Assembly: GCA_003694355.1 (NCBI GenBank)
Contig: RFKI01000108.1
Location: 1-5,095 of the forward strand
Reading direction: 5' to 3'
From: Bdellovibrio sp.
GTDB lineage: Bacteria; Bdellovibrionota; Bdellovibrionia; Bdellovibrionales; UBA1609
DNA length: 5,095 nt
The notes beneath the pieces are model-generated. The model saw only the letters and a program-made list of their open reading frames with translations, was not told the DNA's origin and did not search any database. Made by a program: the position numbers and the translations under genes. Every line of letters starts with the position of its first letter. Positions within the stretch are counted from its first letter, which is position 1. This document shows positions 1 through 5,095 of the stretch, one piece after another.

Positions 1-1610
1 ATGTTGAAGAGGCCCGAAAAAAATTAAAAGACCCCTTAAAGATTATAGAAGGACCGTTAATGGACGGAATGAAAGTCGTAGGAGAGCTTTTTGGAGAAGG
101 AAAAATGTTTCTTCCTCAAGTTGTCAAAAGTGCTCGAGTTATGAAAAAAGCCGTTGCTTACCTAGAACCCTTTATGAAAGCTCAAAAAACAGAGGCTTCA
201 CAAAAAGCTGGTAAATTTCTCATTGCCACCGTCAAAGGCGATGTTCATGATATTGGAAAAAATATTGTTTCTGTTGTGCTTTCTTGCAACAACTATGAAG
301 TGATTGATCTTGGAGTTATGGTTCCTTGTGAAAAAATACTGGAAACGGCCAAAAAAGAAAAAGTCGACGTCATTGGTTTAAGTGGTCTTATTACGCCTTC
401 CCTTGACGAAATGGCTCATGTTGCAAAAGAAATGCAAAGACAAAAATTTGAAATTCCTTTAATGGTTGGAGGAGCCACCACCAGTGCTGCTCATACAGCT
501 ATAAAAATAGCGCCCCACTACACCAGACAAGCCGTGGTTCATGTACTGGATGCCTCACTTGTCACACAAACTCTGAATGCTTTGCTTGATAAAAATGAGT
601 CTGAACAATTTTTAAAAGAATATAGAGAAAAACAGGAAAAGATTCGAAAAAAACACAAAGAAAGCCAGGATCACCTCTTAAGTTTTAATGAGGCAAAAAA
701 CAAAAAGCCCCTTCTTTCTTGGGATAACATCCCCACTCCTGAAAAAACAGGAGTCTGGGTTTATAATAACATCCCCCTCGATGAGGTCATTGATTACATC
801 GACTGGTCCCCCTTTTTTTGGACATGGGAAATGAAAGGGTTTTACCCTAAAATATTTGAAAATAAAAAATGGGGGAAAGAAGCTAAGAAACTACATGAGG
901 ATGCACTGGACAAGTTACAAGAACTCAAAAATCAATTAAATCTAAAAGCAGTTATCGGCTTATGGCCAGCGGCTAGCCTTGATGAAGATGTGGTTGTTTT
1001 TGAAGATAAAAATCACAACAAAGAACTGGCTCGTTTTCATTTTCTAAGACAACAAAGATCCAATAAAAACATTTGTTATTGTCTAGCTGATTTCATTTGT
1101 CCACAGCATTTAAATAAACAAGACTATCTTGGCGGGTTTGTTGTCACTGCAGGACCTGAAATTGAAAAGCTAGCTAAAGAATATGAGAAAAAACAAGATG
1201 ATTATAATAGCATCCTTATAAAAGCCTTAGGCGACCGGTTGGCTGAAGCCCTTGCTGAAAAAATGCACAAAGTGGTTAGGGACATCTGGGGATACGGAAA
1301 AGAAGAAGATTTCACCAATGAAGACCTTATCAAAGAAAAATACCAGGGCATTCGACCAGCTCCAGGTTATCCAGCCTGCCCAGATCACTCCGAGAAAAAA
1401 ACACTTTGGAAACTCCTTAATGCTGAAGAAAATGTCGGCGTTCAACTTACAGAAACTTTTGCCATGAACCCTGGCAGTTCCGTATCAGGACTCTATTTTT
1501 CACACAAAGACAGCCGCTACTTCAATGTGACCCCCATTGGAGAAGACCAACTCAAAGATTATGCCCAAAGAAAAGGCTGTTCTGTAGATGAGATTAAGCG
1601 TTGGATTTAA
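1..1610 (+). CDS. metH: Methionine synthase, cobalamin-dependent (MetH), C-terminal part; 5' end outside window
   Basis: This cytoplasmic enzyme transfers the methyl group of 5-methyltetrahydrofolate through cobalamin to homocysteine, giving methionine. The frame is open from nt 3 with no stop, so the gene starts upstream; the ATG at nt 60 is internal. About 535 residues are visible, matching roughly the last 44% of the 1227-residue E. coli protein. Counting from the Met at nt 60, residues 1-40 are the helical B12 cap. The base-off B12 site DVHDIG is at 61-66 (His63 is the axial ligand), with [13 protein letters not shown] at 106-118 and VGGATTS at 136-142. A charged Lys/Glu-rich linker (about 180-217) follows. 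The AdoMet reactivation domain has DWSPFF at 248-253, [12 protein letters not shown] at 432-443 and an SVSGLYFSH stretch at 474-482. All expected catalytic and regulatory residues are present, so reductive reactivation should work. The homocysteine and folate domains lie outside the window. The gene faces the MTHFR fusion gene tail to tail. Confidence 0.97.
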   Translation, partial: VEEARKKLKDPLKIIEGPLMDGMKVVGELFGEGKMFLPQVVKSARVMKKAVAYLEPFMKAQKTEASQKAGKFLIATVKGDVHDIGKNIVSVVLSCNNYEVIDLGVMVPCEKILETAKKEKVDVIGLSGLITPSLDEMAHVAKEMQRQKFEIPLMVGGATTSAAHTAIKIAPHYTRQAVVHVLDASLVTQTLNALLDKNESEQFLKEYREKQEKIRKKHKESQDHLLSFNEAKNKKPLLSWDNIPTPEKTGVWVYNNIPLDEVIDYIDWSPFFWTWEMKGFYPKIFENKKWGKEAKKLHEDALDKLQELKNQLNLKAVIGLWPAASLDEDVVVFEDKNHNKELARFHFLRQQRSNKNICYCLADFICPQHLNKQDYLGGFVVTAGPEIEKLAKEYEKKQDDYNSILIKALGDRLAEALAEKMHKVVRDIWGYGKEEDFTNEDLIKEKYQGIRPAPGYPACPDHSEKKTLWKLLNAEENVGVQLTETFAMNPGSSVSGLYFSHKDSRYFNVTPIGEDQLKDYAQRKGCSVDEIKRWI

Positions 1611-1612
1611 TT

Positions 1613-3472
1613 TCAGGATTCTGTTTTTTTAATCACATCTAAAGCCACTTCGACTTTATTAAAGGGTGCGCTAATCTGAAAGCCTGCTACAAAGTTTTTA
1701 GCCTCCGTAATAACCTGGCAGGCTATTTCTTCTCCCTTTTTAATGGAGTCCTGAGGGTTATCTCTCACCTTTTCCATTTCCTCTAAAATCCAATCAGGCA
1801 CAAAAACCCCTGGCACCTCGTTCTTTAAAAATTCTGCATTTCGAAAACTCACCAATGGCCAAATCCCCATAACAATTGGAACAGAAACGTCTCCCAACTC
1901 ATCCATAAACTTCTGATACATGTTCAAATCATAAATGGGTTGAGTAATGGCAAAGTCGGCACCTGCTTCAACCTTGTAACGAAATCGCTGTATTTCTAAC
2001 TTTCGATTTTGCGCTGTTGGATTTAAAGCCACTCCAATTAAAAACTCAGCAGGTTTCCCAAAAGAAGACCCCCCTATATCCAACCCTTGATTCATTCGGT
2101 TCACTATATGAGTCAACCCTATGGCGTCCACATCATAAACGGCAGTCGCTCCAGGACAGTTACCCAGTTTTGGCGGGTCCCCCGTCACAAGAAGGACATT
2201 ACGAACGCCATTGGCAAAAGCTCCTAAAAGGCTGGACTGCAAACCTATAAGATTTCGATCCCTTGTGGTGACATGAGGGATGGGCTCTAATTGATGAAAG
2301 TGTGATAAAATGTAAGAGCCAAGCTCCAAAGAACCCATACGAGCAACGGCTCTGGCACCATCAGGAATATTTACAAAACGAACACCTGCATTTTCTAACT
2401 GCTGACATTTTTTTATAAACCCCGAAAAGTCCACCCCTCGAGGCGGTAAAACTTCTACAGTAAAAACTCTGGTTCCTTCCTTTAAGCATTTTCCTAACTG
2501 GCTTCTTGCCTCAATGGGCTTCGGCTCCTGAGGCTTATCAACTGCTTCAACTAAAAAGTTCGTGGACTTTTCTTTTTGATTCTCTCCTTCATGGGCAGGA
2601 GCTTTAACCACCTTCAGAGCATTGGAAACCGCTTGAATATGTGTTGCACTCACTCCACTATGCCCTCCAATAACAGAGGCTCCTCCAAGTGCAAATCTCT
2701 TGGCATACTTTCCCAAATAATCTGGATTACAAAGATAAATATATTGATCATTCACAAAACGAGGAAGACCTGCATTGGGAAGAAGTGAGATGGGCTTTGA
2801 AGTTAAAACTTTTAATTGCTCAAGAGCTGTTAAAGCCCCACTGGGCCCCACTTCCCCAGCTACCCCCAGGACTTGAACCCCCTCTTCTTCACAAAGGTCC
2901 ACAAATTCCTTAAGCGTATGCCCATAAGACGTTCTCATGTTTTCTTGAACACCAATATGAGCCCATATGGGACCTGAAAAAGCCTGGCGAGCCGCCTTTA
3001 TTCCTGCACCCAATTCATTTAAATCATGAAAACCTATGAAGTTAATGGCATCGACCTTTTCTTTTTCAAAAATCCGAATGTTTTTTAAAAATAATTCCTC
3101 AGCCTCTTCTATGGAAACAGGACCTAAAGGCTCTAAAACAATCCCTAAAGGCCCTATACTACCCACCACAAGAGTCTTTCCATCCGACACTTCTCTAGCA
3201 AGCTCGACGGCCGCCTTTAGAATATCTTCTAATTGTTCATGAATTCCATATTCGATTAATTTAGGCTCTGTGGCAGAAAACGTATTGGTATGAAGAATTT
3301 CTGCTCCTGCATTCTTAAACCCCAAATGAACATCTTTGACCTCTTTAGGATGCGTCAAACACAGCTCTTCAAAACTTCTATTAATATAAAATCCTTTATC
3401 ATAAAGAGAGGTGGCAATCCCGCCATCTGCAACCAAGCATCGAGAACCAATCTCATCCAATAGCTTTTTCAA
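1613..3472 (-). CDS. Homocysteine S-methyltransferase-like (degenerate) / methylenetetrahydrofolate reductase fusion, YitJ-type
   Basis: This 619-residue cytoplasmic protein has the layout of the Bacillus YitJ family. Residues about 8-290 form a homocysteine S-methyltransferase-like barrel, about 290-328 a Pro/Glu/Lys-rich linker, and about 329-612 a MetF-type flavoprotein that reduces methylene-THF to methyl-THF. The MTHFR half has the expected catalytic residues: Glu340 in VEVLPPR, His400 in PHVTT, Asp432 in TGDPP and Gln511 in ITQPIYD. The N-terminal half keeps family landmarks (VADGG at 14-18, HTNTF at 61-65, LPNAGLPR at 231-238, YAKRF at 256-260). It lacks the zinc site: the usual GANC reads GVAG (203-206) and the usual GGCCG reads GGHSG (269-273). 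The usual Glu-Thr that contacts homocysteine is Ile146-Gly147. I therefore expect MTHFR activity but no zinc-dependent homocysteine methylation. The start is TTG, set by GGAGG just upstream and by family alignment; no ATG fits. The product feeds MetH, encoded convergently 2 bases away. Confidence 0.93.
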   Translation of the reverse strand: MKKLLDEIGSRCLVADGGIATSLYDKGFYINRSFEELCLTHPKEVKDVHLGFKNAGAEILHTNTFSATEPKLIEYGIHEQLEDILKAAVELAREVSDGKTLVVGSIGPLGIVLEPLGPVSIEEAEELFLKNIRIFEKEKVDAINFIGFHDLNELGAGIKAARQAFSGPIWAHIGVQENMRTSYGHTLKEFVDLCEEEGVQVLGVAGEVGPSGALTALEQLKVLTSKPISLLPNAGLPRFVNDQYIYLCNPDYLGKYAKRFALGGASVIGGHSGVSATHIQAVSNALKVVKAPAHEGENQKEKSTNFLVEAVDKPQEPKPIEARSQLGKCLKEGTRVFTVEVLPPRGVDFSGFIKKCQQLENAGVRFVNIPDGARAVARMGSLELGSYILSHFHQLEPIPHVTTRDRNLIGLQSSLLGAFANGVRNVLLVTGDPPKLGNCPGATAVYDVDAIGLTHIVNRMNQGLDIGGSSFGKPAEFLIGVALNPTAQNRKLEIQRFRYKVEAGADFAITQPIYDLNMYQKFMDELGDVSVPIVMGIWPLVSFRNAEFLKNEVPGVFVPDWILEEMEKVRDNPQDSIKKGEEIACQVITEAKNFVAGFQISAPFNKVEVALDVIKKTES

Positions 3473-3476
3473 TAGG

Positions 3477-3481
3477 CCTCC
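3477..3481 (-). promoter_or_regulatory. Shine-Dalgarno site of the MTHFR fusion gene
   Basis: On the minus strand GGAGG is followed by CCTA and then the TTG start. The spacing of 4 is short but the match to the anti-Shine-Dalgarno sequence is strong. It supports the TTG at 3472-3470; the upstream in-frame codons checked hold no ATG or GTG. Confidence 0.7.
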
Positions 3482-3507
3482 AACCCTTTTAGTAAGAAAG
3501 CTTCAAT

Positions 3508-3535
3508 TTTAAAGATTGCAAACAGGTCTGGTCAA
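3508..3535 (-). promoter_or_regulatory. Candidate sigma-70-type promoter of the MTHFR fusion gene
   Basis: On the minus strand TTGACC (3535-3530) is a 5/6 match to the -35 consensus. After a 16-base spacer comes TTTAAA (3513-3508), a 4/6 match to the -10 consensus. Transcription would begin near 3500, giving a leader of about 28 bases with the Shine-Dalgarno site inside it. The box lies between tRNA-Arg and the gene, so the gene need not depend on tRNA read-through. No riboswitch would fit in so short a leader. This is a by-eye match in AT-rich DNA. Confidence 0.4.
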
Positions 3536-3562
3536 AGAACAAAACCCCCAAATGAGAAAAAA

Positions 3563-3639
3563 TGGCGCGCCCGGAAGGAGTCGAACCTCCGACCACCTGA
3601 TTCGTAGTCAGGTACTCTATCCAGCTGAGCTACGGGCGC
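3563..3639 (-). tRNA. tRNA-Arg, anticodon ACG, CCA encoded
   Basis: Read on the minus strand, the acceptor stem GCGCCCG pairs fully with CGGGCGC, followed by discriminator G and an encoded CCA (77 nt in all). The anticodon stem CCTGA/TCAGG encloses the loop CTACGAA, so the anticodon is ACG, expected to be edited to ICG by TadA and to read CGU, CGC and CGA. The T arm is GGAGG-TTCGACT-CCTTC with one G-U pair. The D arm begins AGCTCAGCTGGATAGAGTA. Sequence and anticodon resemble E. coli tRNA-Arg(ACG). Six T residues follow directly after CCA. The gene lies upstream of the MTHFR fusion gene on the same strand and diverges from gmhA. Confidence 0.97.
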
Positions 3640-3711
3640 AAAAGGATTTTTTGGTTTTAGACAGAATATGAAAAGAAAGCAAGAAGGAACCATGACTTTA
3701 TGGATTTTCTC

Positions 3712-3717
3712 TATTAT
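3712..3717 (+). promoter_or_regulatory. Possible -10 box for gmhA
   Basis: TATTAT is a 5/6 match to the -10 consensus. Transcription would start near 3724, leaving about 23 bases before the gmhA start with AGGAG inside. I see no convincing -35 box at the right distance, so this is weak. The 107-base gap (3640-3746) must also hold the promoter of the divergent tRNA-Arg gene, for which I could pick only poor matches. Confidence 0.25.
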
Positions 3718-3735
3718 CTTTTAGAAAAATTCAAC

Positions 3736-3740
3736 AGGAG
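3736..3740 (+). promoter_or_regulatory. Shine-Dalgarno site of gmhA
   Basis: AGGAG lies 6 bases before TTG (3747) and 9 bases before GTG (3750). Both spacings are workable, so the site does not decide between the two adjacent start codons. It does rule out the first in-frame ATG (3807), which would delete the N-terminal helix. Confidence 0.7.
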
Positions 3741-3746
3741 CCAATC

Positions 3747-4331
3747 TTGGTGAGAAATGTGTGGGAGCAATCTTTTAAAGAAGCCAAAGAAGTCCTGGAA
3801 GCCTTTATGACCAATGAGGACCTTCTGGAAAAGTGTGAAACTTTCTCAAAACGCCTTACAAACACATTTCGAAATGGCCACAATGTGTTTTCTTGTGGTA
3901 ATGGCGGCAGCCACTGTGACGCCATGCATTTTGCGGAGGAGCTAACAGGGCGTTACCGCAAAGACCGAAAGCCCCTAGGTGCTCTAGCCCTTGGGGACCC
4001 CAGTCATCTGACCTGCGTTTCCAATGACTATGGCTTTAACCAAGTCTTCAAGCGCCAACTGGAAGGGCTAGGACGAGAAGGCGACCTGCTTTTAGGCCTA
4101 TCCACAAGTGGCCAATCAGAAAATGTCATCGAAGCTTTCAAAACCGCACATCAGATGAAAATATACACCGTCGCCCTTTTAGGACGTGACGGGGGAGCTC
4201 TTAAAGAACTGGCAGACCTAGCGATTGTTGTTCCCGCTCAAACCTCTGACCGTATTCAAGAAATGCACATAAAAATTATTCATACAGTGATAGAAACAGT
4301 GGAAAGAAATCTTTTTCCAGAAAATTATTAG
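3747..4331 (+). CDS. gmhA: Phosphoheptose isomerase (sedoheptulose 7-phosphate isomerase) GmhA
   Basis: GmhA converts sedoheptulose 7-phosphate to D-glycero-D-manno-heptose 7-phosphate, the first step toward ADP-heptose for the lipopolysaccharide inner core. It acts in the cytosol, normally as a tetramer. The protein is 194 residues (E. coli 192) and is a single SIS domain. The signature SCGNGGSHCDAMHFAEELTG (49-68) is almost unchanged from E. coli, with His61 and Glu65 in the metal/catalytic site. STSGQS (119-124) is the sugar-phosphate loop, and DRIQEMHIKIIH (168-179) supplies Gln171 and His179. The start is TTG at 3747 or GTG at 3750; TTG gives the same residue numbering as E. coli through the active site. 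No other heptose-pathway gene is visible. The gene diverges from tRNA-Arg and is followed by a hairpin and tRNA-Ser. It looks fully functional. Confidence 0.96.
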   Translation: MVRNVWEQSFKEAKEVLEAFMTNEDLLEKCETFSKRLTNTFRNGHNVFSCGNGGSHCDAMHFAEELTGRYRKDRKPLGALALGDPSHLTCVSNDYGFNQVFKRQLEGLGREGDLLLGLSTSGQSENVIEAFKTAHQMKIYTVALLGRDGGALKELADLAIVVPAQTSDRIQEMHIKIIHTVIETVERNLFPENY

Positions 4332-4342
4332 TTTACAATAAC

Positions 4343-4374
4343 TTGATTTGCCATGCTGAATATGGCAACTTCAA
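4343..4374 (+). terminator. Hairpin after gmhA, probable transcription terminator or processing site
   Basis: TTGCCAT (4348-4354) and ATGGCAA (4362-4368) form a perfect 7-bp stem around a 7-base loop. An outer TTGA/TCAA pairing (4343-4346 with 4371-4374) extends it across a small internal loop. A short tail, ACTTTT, follows. It begins 11 bases after the gmhA stop codon, where a terminator is expected. The low GC content and the short, delayed T run make it weak, so some read-through into tRNA-Ser is possible. Confidence 0.45.
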
Positions 4375-4386
4375 ACTTTTAAAAGT

Positions 4387-4478
4387 GGAGAAGTGGGTGA
4401 GTGGCTGAAACCAGCGGTTTGCTAAACCGCCGTACGGATAATCCCGTACCGAGGGTTCGAATCCCTCCTTCTCCGCCA
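4387..4478 (+). tRNA. tRNA-Ser, anticodon GCT, CCA encoded
   Basis: This is a 92-nt class II tRNA gene. The acceptor GGAGAAG (4387-4393) pairs with CTTCTCC (4468-4474), followed by discriminator G and encoded CCA. The anticodon stem GCGGT/ACCGC holds the loop TTGCTAA, so the anticodon is GCT (4421-4423), reading AGC and AGU. The long variable arm typical of serine tRNAs forms a stem from GTACGG and CCGTAC. The T arm is GAGGG-TTCGAAT-CCCTC. It sits between gmhA and the polysaccharide gene on the same strand. I found no second copy of its 3' end in the window, so there is no sign of an integrated element here. Confidence 0.97.
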
Positions 4479-4510
4479 TTTTAAAAAGGCCCGTAGAAAG
4501 AAAGATCTAA

Positions 4511-5095
4511 ATGAAAATAAAATCATGGGGTTGGTTTAAAAAAAAGACAAATATTTCTTTCCGTCACATCCTTGTTGACTCCATCCTCATTGTAACCTCC
4601 TTTTACCTTAGCCTATGGTTGAGGTTAGGGTCCAATTTTTCAGCAGATAGCCCTCACCTTCAAGTTCTCAATTACTTTGTCCCTCTCTTTCTCCTATTAC
4701 GCCTTTTAAGCCTTAAGTTTTTCCATGCCTATGAAGCTATCTGGAGGCATATTTCTAGCTTCGATGCCTGGAATATTGTAAAAGCCATTTCCCTTTCAAC
4801 TCTTCTCTTTTTTGCAGCAAGCTATGTGTTCATCGATTTAGGGCGCTTGCCTCGATCTTTTTTCTTTATAGATGCTCTTTTAGTGACGGGTCTTCTTATG
4901 GGAGTTCGCCTCTTTCGAAGAAGCCTCTATGAATGGTTAGAAGCCCATTCCAAAACCAACCCCCCTCATATCAAACGACTTCTTATTTTTGGAGCCGGGT
5001 CCAATGGCCGCTACTTAGCCCAAAAAATTCAATCTGATCCTTCTTCAGGATATTTTATTGAGGGGTTTATTGATGATGACGAAGAAAAACAAAAC
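4511..5095 (+). CDS. Membrane-bound polysaccharide biosynthesis protein, FlaA1/CapD/PglF-like NDP-sugar epimerase/dehydratase; 3' end outside window
   Basis: The frame is open from the ATG at 4511 to the window edge, giving 195 residues of a family usually about 600-650 long. Four hydrophobic segments are visible at about 18-38, 52-71, 89-109 and 117-134. They are followed by a cytoplasmic Rossmann-type segment, RLLIFGAGSNGRYLA (156-170), whose GAGSNG matches the dinucleotide-binding Gly-rich loop. The run RLPRSFFFID before the fourth segment and VRLFRR after it are typical of the FlaA1/CapD/WbpM/PglF group, which makes modified sugars (often 4-keto-6-deoxy forms) for surface polysaccharide or glycoprotein. 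The catalytic domain is outside the window, so the exact sugar cannot be named. WcaJ/WbaP-type sugar transferases share a similar N-terminus and are the main alternative. The start follows a weak purine-rich site (AGAAAGAAAGA) and lies 32 bases after tRNA-Ser. No clear promoter precedes it. Confidence 0.78.
   Translation, partial: MKIKSWGWFKKKTNISFRHILVDSILIVTSFYLSLWLRLGSNFSADSPHLQVLNYFVPLFLLLRLLSLKFFHAYEAIWRHISSFDAWNIVKAISLSTLLFFAASYVFIDLGRLPRSFFFIDALLVTGLLMGVRLFRRSLYEWLEAHSKTNPPHIKRLLIFGAGSNGRYLAQKIQSDPSSGYFIEGFIDDDEEKQN

Noticed and set aside
1227..1467. Open frames of about 70 codons on both strands within the 3' part of metH
   Set aside because: They lie wholly inside the conserved AdoMet-domain coding sequence and their translations match no family I recognise.
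2650..2670. Frameshift or sequencing error as the reason for the missing cysteines in the fusion protein
   Set aside because: The frame is unbroken across both motifs and the flanking residues match the family on both sides; the three cysteines sit in two separate places, so a single local error cannot explain them.
2017..3242. Plus-strand open frames (2017-2250, 2576-2788, 2689-2913, 3036-3242) opposite the MTHFR fusion gene
   Set aside because: All are antisense to a well-supported gene with recognisable domains; lengths under 80 codons are expected by chance and no start signals stand out.
3473..3562. A SAM, SAH or cobalamin riboswitch ahead of the MTHFR gene
   Set aside because: The gap is only 90 bases, holds no conserved riboswitch core that I can see, and the predicted leader is about 28 bases.
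3731..3925. Minus-strand open frame overlapping the start of gmhA
   Set aside because: It is antisense to the GmhA N-terminus and active-site signature; the translation looks random.
4387..4510. Integration (att) site or mobile element at tRNA-Ser
   Set aside because: No integrase gene and no second copy of the tRNA 3' end appear in the window, and the tRNA is intact.

Overview
The window is a stretch of bacterial chromosome, moderately AT-rich by eye and densely coded. It has four protein genes and two tRNA genes, all intergenic gaps are under about 110 bases, and two of the genes are cut by the window edges. The organism is very probably Gram-negative. It carries gmhA, the first enzyme of the ADP-heptose (lipopolysaccharide core) pathway, in a form close to the enterobacterial enzyme, and next to it a membrane-bound nucleotide-sugar-modifying enzyme of the FlaA1/CapD/PglF type. 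Both tRNA genes encode their CCA ends. I cannot place the organism to phylum; a proteobacterial or Bdellovibrionota-like host would fit, but that is inference.

Left part (1-3472), methyl-group metabolism. The window opens inside metH (cobalamin-dependent methionine synthase, plus strand), with the B12-binding and AdoMet reactivation modules visible and intact. Tail to tail with it, only 2 bases away, lies a minus-strand fusion gene. Its N-terminal half looks like a zinc-dependent homocysteine S-methyltransferase and its C-terminal half is methylenetetrahydrofolate reductase (MTHFR, MetF). The two genes cover consecutive steps: MTHFR makes 5-methyl-THF, and MetH uses it to methylate homocysteine to methionine.

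The main surprise is in the fusion protein. The MTHFR half keeps its expected catalytic residues. The methyltransferase half has lost all three zinc-ligand cysteines (Gly206, His271 and Ser272 stand in their places) and the homocysteine-binding Glu (Ile146), although the rest of the fold is well conserved. It looks like a pseudoenzyme domain kept in frame and fused to a working MTHFR, in a cell that also has MetH.

Middle (3473-3746). A tRNA-Arg(ACG) gene lies on the minus strand upstream of the fusion gene. A plausible promoter for the fusion gene lies in the gap between them. The tRNA gene and gmhA diverge from a 107-base gap.

Right part (3747-5095), cell-surface sugars. gmhA (with a TTG or GTG start) is followed by a terminator-like hairpin, tRNA-Ser(GCU), and the start of a FlaA1/CapD-like polysaccharide gene that runs off the window. 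I saw no mobile element, CRISPR array or riboswitch.
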